A stretch of 64,000 nt of DNA from Nocardia yamanashiensis NBRC 100130 (GCF_001613325.1 NZ_BDCD01000002.1:434001-498000), one strand, 5' to 3'; positions 12,684 to 22,550 are shown, counted from the stretch's first letter. The notes: generated from the letters alone by a model not told the origin. Translations and numbers: made by a program.

Positions 12684-14657
12684 GTGGCAGACAGTTCGGC
12701 ATCGCTTCGTGGTCGTATCGGCGGGTTGCTTCGGAAGGCCCCGGCGTCCAGGGCCGCGCGGGTGTTCGTGGTGCTGGTGCTGGTGGTGCCCACGCTGGTT
12801 TCGGCCGTGTACATGTGGATCATGTGGGATCCGGAGTTGTACCTGAAGCGGATTCCGGTGGCGGTGGCCAGTGATGATCTCGGGGCGATCTCCGAGGGCA
12901 AGGCGCAGAACATGGGGGCCGAGATTCTGGACAGTCTGGTGTCCGGTGGGGATCTGCAGTTCCATCGGGTCAGCAGCGCGGAGGCGGTGCGGGGGCTGCG
13001 GGAGAGCCGGTACGCGTTTTCGGTGGTGATTCCGGCGGACTTCACCCGGAATGTGCTCAGCGTGACCGATCCGGTGCCGCAGCGGGCTCGGATCGCGGTG
13101 TGGTACAACGACTTCAACGGGACATTGGGCCCGGCGGTGGCCAACAGCGTGGTGACCGAGGCGCAGGGGAAGATCGCGGCCACTATCGGCAAGGGGTTCG
13201 CGGGGCAGATCCTGGTGGGGGTGAACAGTCTGGGTTCGGGGCTGGGGGAGGCGTCGCAGGGCGCGAATCAGCTGGCGGAGGGGACCGCGCAGCTGGCCGA
13301 CGGGGCCCGGCAGTTGTCCGCCGGGCTCGACGAGGCCGCTACGGGCGGGGTGCAGCTCGCGGCCGGAGCGGGGGAATTGCGCACCGGTGCAGCACAACTC
13401 GCCGATGGCGGGCGCGAGCTGGTGACTGGCACCGATCAACTCGGTGCGGGGGCGACGCAGATCCGGGACGGTGTCGATCAGATCCTGACGCCGCTGCTGG
13501 AAGCCCTGGAACCCGCGGGAAAGCTCACGGGGCAGCTCGATCCGCTGCTGGAACAGCTCGCGAAGAACTCCGATCCGGCCGTCGCCGAGGCCGTCACCCA
13601 GTTGCGGAGCCTCGTCGATCAGATGGGCACCACCGACCCGAACTCACTGGTCGGCCAGCTCACCCAATTGCGCGACGGCACCAAGGAACTGGCGCGCCAG
13701 CTCACCGATCCCCGAGCCGACTACCGCGCCGGCATCCTGGCGCTGGCCGACGGCGCGAACCAATTGCGCGACGGCACAGTCGAACTCGGTACCGGCGCGA
13801 CCGAGCTGTCCGCCGGCCTGACCCAGCTCGCCGCCGGCGGTCACGAACTGCGCGACGGCGTCACCCAGCTCGACGACGGCGCCGCCCAGCTCGGCACCGG
13901 GCTGCGTGACGGTTCCGCCGCCGCACCGCATATCGCCGACACCGAGGCCTCCGCCGACGTCATCGCCCAGCCCATCATCATGGACATCCGCAATCAGCAA
14001 CCCAGCCAGGTGGTCCGCGACGGCGACCGCAGCCATAAGGAGATCTCCCGTGGCGCGGGACCCCTGCTGGTCGTGATGGGCACCTTCCTGGCCGCCATCG
14101 TGCTCTGGATGTTGTTGCGCCCCATGCGCGGTACCGCCACCGACCGCTCGCCCTGGCCGCGCGCAGCCACCCCGATCCTGCGCGCCACGGCGATCGGAAC
14201 CGGCGCGGTGGCCGTCGTGGCCGCCTGCGCCGCCGCCTACGGCAGCTACCTCGGCTGGTCTCCGCGGCAATGGCCGGCAATGGCCCTGGTCATCGCCTTG
14301 ATCGCCGTGGTGGCGGCCGTGACCGCCCAGCTGTTCGTGGTCCTGTTCGGCCGGGTGGCCGGCTCCGTCGCCGCCTTCGCCTTCTACATGTTCCAGGTCT
14401 TCGCCTTCGGCGGCGTCTTCCCGGCCGGCACCACCCCGATGTTGTTCCGCCCCTTCGAGAACATCGCCCCGATGACCTACGCTCGCCGCGCCGTCATCCG
14501 CGCCGATCTGGCCCTCTACGACACCATGTTCTGGACCTCGATCGCCGTGCTGGTGGTCATGCTCGCGGCCGCCCTCGCGCTCATGGCCGGCGTCCGCTAC
14601 CTGCGCGACACCGACCTGCCCCGCGACTCCGCCCCCGTCTCACTCGGCGTCGGGTAA
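12684..14657 (+). CDS. YhgE/Pip family membrane protein
   Basis: About 657 residues. One membrane helix near the start (VFVVLVLVVPTLVSAVYMWI), an extracytoplasmic N-terminal domain, then a long heptad-like region (about 190-410) repeating QLADGA(x)QLxxG, and a C-terminal five-helix ABC-2-type membrane domain ending PLRD-like. This is the YhgE/Pip (phage-infection-protein) architecture, related to EsaA and ABC-2 permeases. Roles reported for the family include export and envelope functions; no ATPase partner is adjacent. The GTG start follows GGTCGGGG; an upstream start at 12645 is possible. It overlaps the convergent TetR gene by 18 bp. Wobble composition again moves from G/T-rich to C-rich along the gene. 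Confidence 0.85.
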   Translation: MADSSASLRGRIGGLLRKAPASRAARVFVVLVLVVPTLVSAVYMWIMWDPELYLKRIPVAVASDDLGAISEGKAQNMGAEILDSLVSGGDLQFHRVSSAEAVRGLRESRYAFSVVIPADFTRNVLSVTDPVPQRARIAVWYNDFNGTLGPAVANSVVTEAQGKIAATIGKGFAGQILVGVNSLGSGLGEASQGANQLAEGTAQLADGARQLSAGLDEAATGGVQLAAGAGELRTGAAQLADGGRELVTGTDQLGAGATQIRDGVDQILTPLLEALEPAGKLTGQLDPLLEQLAKNSDPAVAEAVTQLRSLVDQMGTTDPNSLVGQLTQLRDGTKELARQLTDPRADYRAGILALADGANQLRDGTVELGTGATELSAGLTQLAAGGHELRDGVTQLDDGAAQLGTGLRDGSAAAPHIADTEASADVIAQPIIMDIRNQQPSQVVRDGDRSHKEISRGAGPLLVVMGTFLAAIVLWMLLRPMRGTATDRSPWPRAATPILRATAIGTGAVAVVAACAAAYGSYLGWSPRQWPAMALVIALIAVVAAVTAQLFVVLFGRVAGSVAAFAFYMFQVFAFGGVFPAGTTPMLFRPFENIAPMTYARRAVIRADLALYDTMFWTSIAVLVVMLAAALALMAGVRYLRDTDLPRDSAPVSLGVG

Positions 14658-15269
14658 ACCCGCCCGCGCGGCCCAGAACCGCGCGGTATCGGACAGGATC
14701 GCGGCCGAGGCATCGGCGTCCACCAGCGTCGAGGCCTGGCCGATCGCCAGCCCGATACCGGTGCTCAGAATGGCGGTGACCGCCTGCTCGACCCGCCGCG
14801 TGGCGTCGGCGTCCCGCACCTCGAGCTGTTCCAGCAGCAGCGTGCTCGCCGCGGAATTGATGAAAGTCAGTGTCCCGAGCACGGTCCCGAACTGCTCCGG
14901 ATGCCGGCGCGCGACCAGCATGAACTCCGCCACCAGCAAAGTCAGTTCGGTGTTCGAGCCCAGCGCCCGCCACCACGCGTCCAGCACATCCAGATTCGCG
15001 CCCAGCGCCTTGTCCGAGGCCAGCACGCTCGCCGTGAGTTCGGCGAACGCCCGGCCGTAGAAGCGCTCCAGTACCGCCTGGCACAGCGCTTCCTTGCTGG
15101 GGAAGTTCGCGTAGATCGAACCGACCGTGCGCCCCGCCGCGGCCGCGATCTCGGCCACCTTGGTGGCGTGTAACCCCTTGGCCAGGAATAATTCCTCGGC
15201 CGTATCCAGAATCAGCGCGCGCGTGCGCGCCTGCGACTCCCCGCGGGTCGGTGTCTTGCGCGGGGGCAT
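14640..15269 (-). CDS. TetR-family transcriptional regulator
   Basis: 209 residues from MPPRKTPTRGESQART. The N-terminal helix-turn-helix (about 15-62: TAEELFLAKGLHATKVAEIA, then GRTVGSIYANFPSKEAL) is typical TetR; the C-terminal helical domain should bind an unknown ligand. It converges on the YhgE/Pip gene, a frequent partner of TetR regulators, and is divergent from the monooxygenase/SDR operon with a palindrome between. Either could be its target. Confidence 0.9.
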   Translation of the reverse strand: MPPRKTPTRGESQARTRALILDTAEELFLAKGLHATKVAEIAAAAGRTVGSIYANFPSKEALCQAVLERFYGRAFAELTASVLASDKALGANLDVLDAWWRALGSNTELTLLVAEFMLVARRHPEQFGTVLGTLTFINSAASTLLLEQLEVRDADATRRVEQAVTAILSTGIGLAIGQASTLVDADASAAILSDTARFWAARAGLPDAE

Positions 15270-15354
15270 GCACCACCCCTTCCTCACCGACCCGATACCG
15301 ACCGACCTCATCCTACGATGCGCGAGATCACCGCCCGGCAGCACGATTACGTAT

Positions 15355-15367
15355 CTGTCTCAGACAG
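15355..15367. promoter_or_regulatory. Candidate TetR operator
   Basis: CTGTCTCAGACAG is a perfect 6+1+6 palindrome within an AT-richer patch in the divergent region 15270-15467. Position and size fit autoregulation by the TetR gene and control of the monooxygenase operon. Confidence 0.55.
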
Positions 15368-15467
15368 CTATTGTATTCGGCCCGCATACCGGATAGCGTC
15401 ATTATCCGAACGGCCCGCTGCCGCGAATTCACTGGCGGGCAGCGGTTCTCGATGAGGAGGACGCCCC

Positions 15468-17045
15468 ATGGCGGACGATCTGACAGCGGCGGAACCCGAT
15501 CACGAGGTGGTGGTGATCGGCGCCGGACCGGGCGGTATCGCCGCCGGCGTGAAATTGAGACGAGCGGGGATCGACGACTTCGTGATCCTGGACCGCTCCG
15601 ATGCCCCGGGCGGCACCTGGCAGCACTACGTGTATCCCGGCATCAGCGTGGATACGCCGGTGTTGTTCTACCAGTTCACTTTCGCGCCGAATCCGGACTG
15701 GACCAGGCTGTTCCCCTCCGGGGCGGAACTACAGGCGTATCACCTCGGGATCGCCGCCGAGCACGGCCTAGGGCCGCATTTCCGGGTGAACACCGAGGTG
15801 CTGCGGGAAGTCTGGGACGATGACGCGCACTACTGGCGGCTGCACCTGGCCGACGGCCGGGAGTTGACCGCGCGCTTCGTGATCAGCGGGGTCGGCCCGT
15901 TCATCACCCCGAAGGACGCACCCTTCCCGGGCCTGGATTCCTATCGCGGAATCGTGCAGCGGCCCGGACGCTGGAATCCGCGGCTCGAGCATCGCGGCCT
16001 GCGGGTCGGAATCGTCGGAACCGGGGCCAGCGCGGTGCAGATCATCGCCGCCATCGCACCGGAAGTGCGCTCGCTGACGGTTTTCCAGCGCACCCCGCCC
16101 TGGTGCCTGCCGCGCCCCAATCCGCGCCTGGCCCCCATCCGCCCGCTGCTGCGCATACCCGGACTGGTGCCCGCGCTGCGCCGCACGGTGTTGTCGGTGG
16201 TGGACGCCGCCTCCGAACTGGCGGTGCGCGCGGAGGTTTCGGAAGCCGGGTACGAGCGGGCGACCGGCGCTTTCGATGCCGCCTGCCGGAAGCTGTACCG
16301 CGGCTATCTGTTCACCCGGGTGCGCGACAAGCGGAACCGGGACGCGCTCATGCCCGCCTACGGTCCGCTGGTCAAGCGCCCCACCGCCAACAGCCGTTTC
16401 CTGCCCACGTTCAATCGCGACAATGTCGAGCTGGTGACCGAATCGGTGGATCACTTCACCGAGACCGGCATCGTCACCGGGTCGGGTGTCGCGCACGAAT
16501 TCGACATGGTGGTCATGGCGACCGGGCACGACATGTATTCGGAGCCTTTGGATTACAAGCTGGGGCAGATCGTCGGCCGCGACGGTTTCGATCTCGCCGG
16601 CTTCTGGCGCGAGCGCGGCATGCAGGCGTTCGATTCCGTTTCGGTGCCGCGGGTGCCCAACCGGTTCATGCTGTCCGGACCGTATTCCTGGTACGCGGTG
16701 GACTGGCACGAGATCGTCGAGCGCGGCGCCGATCACGCCGTGCACGCCATCAGCCTGTGCCGGGAGCGGGGGATGACCGCCATGGAGGTGCGGCAGGACG
16801 TGCACGACGCCTTCCATGCCGAGCAGTACCGGGCGGTGCGGCGCCTGTTCTCGCCGTACTTCGCGCGATCGGCGGCGAACGCGAAAACCAATACCTACTA
16901 CCGCAATTCGCAGGGCGAGTTCCCGTTCCCGATGGTCGGCGGCGTGTTCGCGGCCGAGCGGCGCGCCCGCGACTTCCCACCCGGCGTCTACCGGTATCGC
17001 AAGATCGCCGCGCCCGTGCCCGCGCTCGTCGAAGCCGCGAGCTGA
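15468..17045 (+). CDS. FAD-dependent monooxygenase (BVMO-like, degenerate fingerprint)
   Basis: 525 residues, ATG after GAGGAGG. Two Rossmann motifs are present: FAD-binding VVVIGAGPGGIAAG near residue 10 and NADPH-binding VGIVGTGASAVQ near 180. The GGTWQHYVYPGISVDTP block after the first is also typical. The Baeyer-Villiger fingerprint FxGxxxHxxxW reads YRGIVQRPGRW here (159-169), with Arg165 in place of His. Enzymes of this group oxygenate ketones or heteroatoms using NADPH and O2. Loss of the fingerprint His does not abolish binding sites but may change activity. First gene of a probable four-gene operon with a second monooxygenase and two SDRs. Confidence 0.9.
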   Translation: MADDLTAAEPDHEVVVIGAGPGGIAAGVKLRRAGIDDFVILDRSDAPGGTWQHYVYPGISVDTPVLFYQFTFAPNPDWTRLFPSGAELQAYHLGIAAEHGLGPHFRVNTEVLREVWDDDAHYWRLHLADGRELTARFVISGVGPFITPKDAPFPGLDSYRGIVQRPGRWNPRLEHRGLRVGIVGTGASAVQIIAAIAPEVRSLTVFQRTPPWCLPRPNPRLAPIRPLLRIPGLVPALRRTVLSVVDAASELAVRAEVSEAGYERATGAFDAACRKLYRGYLFTRVRDKRNRDALMPAYGPLVKRPTANSRFLPTFNRDNVELVTESVDHFTETGIVTGSGVAHEFDMVVMATGHDMYSEPLDYKLGQIVGRDGFDLAGFWRERGMQAFDSVSVPRVPNRFMLSGPYSWYAVDWHEIVERGADHAVHAISLCRERGMTAMEVRQDVHDAFHAEQYRAVRRLFSPYFARSAANAKTNTYYRNSQGEFPFPMVGGVFAAERRARDFPPGVYRYRKIAAPVPALVEAAS

Positions 17046-17077
17046 CCGGAAAACCACAGGAACACAGAGGAATTCGC

Positions 17078-18625
17078 ATGACTACAGCATTCCGGCCGGA
17101 TTTCGAGGTCGCGGTGATCGGCGCGGGACCGGGCGGCATCGCCGCCGGGGTGAAACTGCGCAAGGCCGGCATCGAGGATTTCGTCATCATCGAACGCGCC
17201 CAGGACGTGGGCGGGTCCTGGCAGGAGAACCACTATCCGGGCATCGCGGTCGATGTACCGGCCCTGGCCTATCAGTTCTCCTTCGCCCGGAATCCCAAGT
17301 GGAGCAGGTTCTTTCCGTACGGCGCGGAGGTCCGCGAGTATCACGCCGCGGTGGCGCGCCGCTTCCGGCTGTACCCGCACCTGCGCTTCGGCACCACCGT
17401 GGTGCGGGAGGAATGGGACGAGGGCAACCACCGCTGGAACCTCGAGACCGACAGCGGGGAGATCATTACCGCGCGCTTCCTGATCAGCGCGATCGGCGCG
17501 TTCGTGCGGCCCAAGAAGTTCGCGGGCATTCCGGGCGCGAGCAAGTTCAAGGGCAAGGTGCAGCAGTCCACCGATTGGGACGGCGACTACGACCTCACCG
17601 GCAAGCGGGTGGCGGTCATCGGCACCGGGGCCAGTTCGGTGCAGATCGTGCCCGCCATCGCACCGCAGGTGGCCGAGCTGGCGGTGTTCCAGCGCACCCC
17701 CGTCTGGTCCGCGCCCAAACCCGATGTCGCGGTTCCGCCCGCGCTGCAACGGATCTTCGCGATTCCGGGCGTGGTCGCGGCGGGGCACGGCGCGGTGCTG
17801 GTCGTGGTCGACGCGCTGTTGCGGGCGGGCACGTCCATGCCCATGGGCGTGGTCAAGCCGGCCCTGCGCGCCTTCGACCGGGCCGCCATCGCGGGCTATC
17901 GGCGCTACCTGCACCTGGTGGTGAAGGACAAGGACACCGCCGATCGATTGAGCCCGGACTACGGGCCGATCGCCAAGCGCCCCACCATGTCCAACTACGT
18001 GTTCGCCTTCAACCGCGACAATGTCCGCCTGGTCACCGAACCCATCGCCACCGTCACCGCGCGCGGCATCAAGACCACCGACGGGGTGGAGCACAAATTC
18101 GACATGATCGTCTTCGCCACCGGTTTCGAGGTGTTCTCCGATCCGGAGACCTACCGCCCCGGCACCGTGGTGGGCCGCGACGGCTTCGATCTCGGCAAGT
18201 TCTACGCCGAGCACGGCCTCCAGTCGTATCAGAGCGTCTCGCTGCCCGGGCTGCCGAACCGGTGGACCCTGGTCGGACCGTATTCGTGGACCGGCAGCGG
18301 CTGGCACGCGTTCGTGGAGATGACGGCCGACCATGCGGTGCGGGCCATTTCCGAAGCGCGGCGGCGCGGCGCGACCTCGGTGGAAGTGCGCAAGGAGGTG
18401 GCCGACGCCTATCACCGCCGGATCCACCGCAAGGCCGAGGCCCTCCGCTTCTACCTGGCCGACCTCAACGCACACGTCCCGACCTACTACCGCAACTCCC
18501 AGGGCGACACCACCTACATCCGCCCTTCGGGCTTCTTCGAAGCCCGGCGCGGCAACCGGCGTTTCCCACTCGACGACTACCGCTACGCGGCCCTGCCCGG
18601 CCGGGTCCGCGGTACCGCCGGCTAG
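17078..18625 (+). CDS. FAD-dependent monooxygenase (BVMO-like paralogue)
   Basis: 515 residues. ATG 17078 follows ACAGAGG, 32 bp after the previous stop. It is a clear paralogue of the preceding gene (shared VIGAGPGGIAAGVKLR start, SWQENHYPGIAVDVP and VAVIGTGASSVQIVPAIAPQ). The fingerprint reads FKGKVQQSTDW (157-167), with Gln163 instead of His. The pair probably arose by tandem duplication. Substrate unknown; the SDRs downstream could make or remove the carbonyl these enzymes act on. Confidence 0.9.
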   Translation: MTTAFRPDFEVAVIGAGPGGIAAGVKLRKAGIEDFVIIERAQDVGGSWQENHYPGIAVDVPALAYQFSFARNPKWSRFFPYGAEVREYHAAVARRFRLYPHLRFGTTVVREEWDEGNHRWNLETDSGEIITARFLISAIGAFVRPKKFAGIPGASKFKGKVQQSTDWDGDYDLTGKRVAVIGTGASSVQIVPAIAPQVAELAVFQRTPVWSAPKPDVAVPPALQRIFAIPGVVAAGHGAVLVVVDALLRAGTSMPMGVVKPALRAFDRAAIAGYRRYLHLVVKDKDTADRLSPDYGPIAKRPTMSNYVFAFNRDNVRLVTEPIATVTARGIKTTDGVEHKFDMIVFATGFEVFSDPETYRPGTVVGRDGFDLGKFYAEHGLQSYQSVSLPGLPNRWTLVGPYSWTGSGWHAFVEMTADHAVRAISEARRRGATSVEVRKEVADAYHRRIHRKAEALRFYLADLNAHVPTYYRNSQGDTTYIRPSGFFEARRGNRRFPLDDYRYAALPGRVRGTAG

Positions 18626-18687
18626 GTGGAAACAGCTGTGACCGCATCACCGCCTGCAGGCGAATCACGAAAGGGGCAGTGCCGCCC

Positions 18688-19614
18688 ATGAAACCGTTCA
18701 ATCCGCAACTCGCCGTGGTGACCGGAGGTGGCAGCGGTATCGGCCGCGGCACCGCCAAAGCCCTCGCTGCGCACGGGGCCACCCTGATCATCGCCGATAT
18801 CAATCTCGATGCCGCGAACGACGCTGTTGCCGAAATCCGTTCCCTGGGCGGCAAAGCCGAGGCCTTCCGGCTCGATGTCGCCGACACTCCCGCCCTGGAG
18901 GCCTTCGCCGAGCAGGTGCGCGAACAGTTCGGGGTGCCGGATGTGGTGGTCAACAATGCGGGCATCCTCGTCGGTGGCCCGTTTCTCGACGTTCCGCTGG
19001 AGGACCTGGAACGCATTATCGACATCAATTTGATGGCGATGATCCATGGCTGCCGCGTCTTCGGGCAGCAGATGGTGGACCGTGGTCGCGGTGGTCATCT
19101 GGTGAACATCGCCTCCATGGCGGCATTCGGACCGGCTCCGTATACCGCGCCGTACAGCATCGGCAAATACGCGGTGAAGCACTTCAGTGAGTGCATTCGC
19201 GCCGAATTCGCTTCGCACGGTATCGGTGTCACCGCCATCTGTCCCGGCCTGATCTCCACCAACCTCGCCGAATCCACTCGCGCGGCCGCCTTCGGCGACG
19301 AGCAGATCGACCTCGGTAAGCAGATCGTCGCCAAGGGCATGTCCTTCCTGGGCATGCACCCGGACAAGGCGGGCCGCCAGATCGTGCACGCCATCCGCAA
19401 GAACATCGCGGTGGAGCCGATCCGCTTGGAAGCCCGCCTGTCCTGGCCCATCGCCCGCTATTTCCCGGGCCTGGTGCGGGCTGTCATGACGGTGGCCGCC
19501 GCCCCCGACCTCGACCGCTTGATCCGCCTCACCGAACAGCCCGCCCTGCTCGAGGCCGGTCGCAAAGTCGCCGAACGCATGCCCAAGCGCAGCAATCACG
19601 GCGTGAACGTCTGA
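18688..19614 (+). CDS. Short-chain dehydrogenase/reductase
   Basis: 308 residues from MKPFNPQLAVVTGGGSGIG. Classical SDR features: the TGGGSGIG cofactor motif near residue 12, Asp38 region ADIN, NNAGI, a catalytic Ser in NIASMAAF and YSIGK as YxxxK. A C-terminal extension of about 60 residues (VEPIRLEARLSWPIARYFPG) is common in actinobacterial SDRs linked to lipid metabolism. NAD(P)-dependent alcohol/ketone interconversion is expected; in this operon it probably works on the same substrates as the two monooxygenases. Confidence 0.9.
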   Translation: MKPFNPQLAVVTGGGSGIGRGTAKALAAHGATLIIADINLDAANDAVAEIRSLGGKAEAFRLDVADTPALEAFAEQVREQFGVPDVVVNNAGILVGGPFLDVPLEDLERIIDINLMAMIHGCRVFGQQMVDRGRGGHLVNIASMAAFGPAPYTAPYSIGKYAVKHFSECIRAEFASHGIGVTAICPGLISTNLAESTRAAAFGDEQIDLGKQIVAKGMSFLGMHPDKAGRQIVHAIRKNIAVEPIRLEARLSWPIARYFPGLVRAVMTVAAAPDLDRLIRLTEQPALLEAGRKVAERMPKRSNHGVNV

Positions 19615-19642
19615 CCCGCCGCCGCTTTTCCCAGGAGCAACC

Positions 19643-20548
19643 ATGTCCAAATTCACCGGCAAACTCGTCGTGGTCACCGGCGCGGGCAGCGGTATCGGCC
19701 GCGCCACCGCCCGCGAATTCGCTCGGGCGGGCGCGCGCGTCGTCGTCAGCGATATCAATGCCGACAGCGCCAAAGCCACCTGCACCCTCATCGAACGCGA
19801 GGGCGGTATCGCCTTCCCCTATGCGGTCGATGTCTCCGACAAAACCGCCATGGCCGATTTCGCGGCCGAAGTCCATGCCACCCACGGCATTTCGACGGTC
19901 CTGGTCAACAATGCCGGGTTCACCACGGCGGGCCCGTTCCTCGGTCACTCCGCGGCCGACTGGGACCGCATCATGGGCGTCAATTTCTGGGGCGTGGTGC
20001 ACGGCAGCCGCCTGTTCGGCCGTCAGATGGTGGACGGCGGCCAGGGCGGGCGCATTCTCAATGTCACTTCCCCGGCCGCGGTCATCCCCATCACGCTGAG
20101 CACCCCCTACTGCACCAGCAAAGCGGCCGCCCAGATGCTCACCGAATGCCTGCGCCTGGAATTCGCGCGCACCAAAGTCGGTGTCACGGCGGTCCTTCCG
20201 GCCTTCATCAACACCGGCTTCTACCCGTCGGCGCAAATGGTCGGCATCGAAACCGAAATGAGCTCCCGCATGAAAGGCGTCTCGGTCCTGGCCGCCAAAC
20301 TGGTGGCCCGCAGCCCGGAGCGCTTGGGCCGCAACATAGTTCAGATCGCGTCCCGAAACCCGGCGATCGCCCCCACCCCCTTCGAATCCCGGCTGGCCTG
20401 CACGGCGGCCCGGCTCTCCCCGGCCGGCGCCCGCCTGGCGGCGCGCTTCATGGACACCGAGAACATCGCCACCATGGTCGACCGCCTGGTCCCCACGCCG
20501 CTGCTGCGCCGGGTGGACGAACTGGTCGACCGCTTCGCCCCGCAATAG
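19643..20548 (+). CDS. Short-chain dehydrogenase/reductase (paralogue)
   Basis: 301 residues, CAGGAGCAACC before ATG. TGAGSGIG cofactor motif, SDIN, NNAGF, Ser in NVTSPAAV and YCTSK as YxxxK. Similar in length and C-terminal tail to the preceding SDR, so likely a tandem duplicate with a different substrate preference. Last gene of the operon; a strong hairpin terminator follows. Confidence 0.9.
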   Translation: MSKFTGKLVVVTGAGSGIGRATAREFARAGARVVVSDINADSAKATCTLIEREGGIAFPYAVDVSDKTAMADFAAEVHATHGISTVLVNNAGFTTAGPFLGHSAADWDRIMGVNFWGVVHGSRLFGRQMVDGGQGGRILNVTSPAAVIPITLSTPYCTSKAAAQMLTECLRLEFARTKVGVTAVLPAFINTGFYPSAQMVGIETEMSSRMKGVSVLAAKLVARSPERLGRNIVQIASRNPAIAPTPFESRLACTAARLSPAGARLAARFMDTENIATMVDRLVPTPLLRRVDELVDRFAPQ

Positions 20549-20593
20549 CGGCGGGCTCGCTCGCCTGTTTCTGGCAGTGTGCCGGACAGCACA

Positions 20594-20625
20594 AGGGCCG
20601 GTGGACCTTTCGGTCTACCGGCCCT
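20594..20625. terminator. Bidirectional terminator between SDR and hydrolase genes
   Basis: A 14-bp stem, AGGGCCGGTGGACC with GGTCTACCGGCCCT (one G-T wobble), closes a TTTC loop between two convergent genes. Partly complementary flanks extend it. Confidence 0.8.
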
Positions 20626-20638
20626 CTGTGTGTCCGGG

Positions 20639-22372
20639 TCAGTTCTGCGGGGTGCAGGTGTAGCGGTTGTGCCCGTTGAGAGCGTCTACCAGCCACTCCG
20701 GCCGGAAAGCCAGGGCGATGGAGGGGCGGTCGGGGACGCGCAGGCACCAGTTCGGGCCGGCCGCTCCCTGGGGCGCGTACTCGCTGGCGAACGCGCGTGA
20801 GAAGGCGTCGTCGCTCTGCAGCAGGGTGTCGCAGGCGTCCTGGCGGGTGTCGGCGCGGCCGTAGCAGTTGAACCAGGCGGCGGAGTAGCGGACGGACATG
20901 GCGGGGGACTTCACATTGCGGGGCACGCCGAGCCAGTTGATGGAATCGCCGTGGCTGCCGCTCTGGATATTGATCCACTGCAGGGCGGCGGTCGAGCCGG
21001 AATTCAGCATATTGCGGTACTTGTCGGCGGTGCCGAACGGGCCGTCGGTGGGGTTGAACAGCGGCTGATAGAAGTTGGTGATGCCGTAGGTGGACAGCCC
21101 GGGGATGTCGAAGTCGGCGGTCTGCATCTGGACCGGAACGTCCGAGCCCATCTGCTGGAAGCCCGACATCAGGGAGGCGGAGGACACGCGGGGGAGCGGC
21201 CGCCCGTCCCAGCCGTGGCCCTTGCGCTGCCAGTCGAGGTAGCTGGAAACGCCCACCGCGCCGATGGATTGGCCGTACACATTGATGTGCTCGGTGTCCA
21301 TCAGATCGATCCACGGGTTGCGCTGGTTCGCGCCGATGGGGGCGTACGCCGGATCCTGGCGGACCAGGCGGGGCACCATCAGCACATTGTTGAGCTCGTT
21401 GTGCAGGTCGACGATCGGCGTGATGTCGTCACCGGCCACCCAGCGGATGCCGTCCTGCGCGGCCCAGCAGGTGGAGGGGGAGAAGCAGTCCGGGACCGTG
21501 AACTGGGGCAGGAACATGTCCAGCGCGGTGCCAGGGCTGTCGGGCTGGCCGACCTGGGAGACCGTGACGCCGATGAACCCGTTGCGCACATAGGTTTCGG
21601 TGTACATGGCGATGTGGTTCATGGTCTCGCCCGCGCCCGGCATGCCGTACGCGACCGGGTACTTCTGACCGGACTCGGCCGCGCCCTCGGGCAGCCACAC
21701 CATGGCCGACATGGGAATGCCGCGATTGCCGACGATCTGGATCTTGTGGACCTCACCGAGTTTGAAGTCCGCGCCCGCGGTATCGCCGGCCACGCAGGAG
21801 CCGGAGCGGGTTTCGTAGAAGACGCTGCCGTCGGAATTCAGGCACGGGTAGCGGAACTTGGCCGACATGAAAGCCGGATTGTCGTACACGTCGTCGAGCG
21901 CGACATCCGATACCGGCGAGGAGGCATTGTCGGCGAGCCCGAAGCGGCCGTCATTGTTCCAATCGGGCAGATAGTCCGGGTGCGGCGGGAAATTCACGCC
22001 GAGCCCTTCCAGATGCGCGAGCAGATCCCACGCCTTCTGCGCCGCGGCGGCGATCTTCTGCTGCGAATCGGGTCCGGTGTAGGTGGCCGGATCGGCCAGA
22101 TCGGCGAACCCGCCCTGCCAGTTGCCGGTGATATCGGTGATGCCCGCCCGCACCAGGTACTCCAGCATGCCCGGGGTGCTCAGGTCGCGCAGCGTGCCCC
22201 CGAAAATCCCCGTGAACAGATCGCTGACCTGCTGCAACATATAGGAATTATCCGGATTCGGATCCGGCGGCGGGGCCGGTTCGGCCCCGGCCGGCGCCCC
22301 GCCGGCGACCGACAGCGATACCGCCGTGGCCATGGCTAAGGCGGCTTTGGTCAAACGACGGGGTTGACGCAC
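20639..22372 (-). CDS. Large secreted alpha/beta hydrolase
   Basis: 577 residues from a GTG at 22372, preceded by AGGAGG with a 5-base spacer; this site rules out the longer upstream frame. Signal peptide MRQPRRLTKAALAMATAVSL to AGAEP. The nucleophile motif is GQSIG, in HINVYGQSIGAVGVSSYLDW, in the place of GxSxG, and the N-terminal part holds an Asp/Asn-rich NWNNDGRFG-like loop. Several Cys suggest disulfides. Lipase or esterase activity in the envelope is likely, substrate unknown. It is downstream of a run of small secreted-protein genes on the same strand (178-bp gap). Confidence 0.8.
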   Translation of the reverse strand: MRQPRRLTKAALAMATAVSLSVAGGAPAGAEPAPPPDPNPDNSYMLQQVSDLFTGIFGGTLRDLSTPGMLEYLVRAGITDITGNWQGGFADLADPATYTGPDSQQKIAAAAQKAWDLLAHLEGLGVNFPPHPDYLPDWNNDGRFGLADNASSPVSDVALDDVYDNPAFMSAKFRYPCLNSDGSVFYETRSGSCVAGDTAGADFKLGEVHKIQIVGNRGIPMSAMVWLPEGAAESGQKYPVAYGMPGAGETMNHIAMYTETYVRNGFIGVTVSQVGQPDSPGTALDMFLPQFTVPDCFSPSTCWAAQDGIRWVAGDDITPIVDLHNELNNVLMVPRLVRQDPAYAPIGANQRNPWIDLMDTEHINVYGQSIGAVGVSSYLDWQRKGHGWDGRPLPRVSSASLMSGFQQMGSDVPVQMQTADFDIPGLSTYGITNFYQPLFNPTDGPFGTADKYRNMLNSGSTAALQWINIQSGSHGDSINWLGVPRNVKSPAMSVRYSAAWFNCYGRADTRQDACDTLLQSDDAFSRAFASEYAPQGAAGPNWCLRVPDRPSIALAFRPEWLVDALNGHNRYTCTPQN

Positions 22373-22550
22373 CCGATCCTCCTGCGGTCGAACATCATTG
22401 ATCGTCGGTGGCCGGGAATGGCGGGAACGGAAGTCCCGCCCGCGATTCCCGAGCCTCACGCCGAGATTAAGGCGCGAAAATCCCTAGTCCGAGGACATTT
22501 GTGGCCACCGCATTGACACCTCACGCCCACCGTGGCGGGCACTCGCCGGT

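Noticed and set aside
16103-17077. N-terminal extension of the second monooxygenase
   Set aside because: It overlaps the first monooxygenase in another frame and has shadow-like composition; the ATG at 17078 has a good ribosome-binding site and starts the Rossmann fold at the right distance.
20549-20638. Possible small RNA gene
   Set aside because: The single strong hairpin between convergent stops is better explained as a shared terminator; no promoter is apparent.
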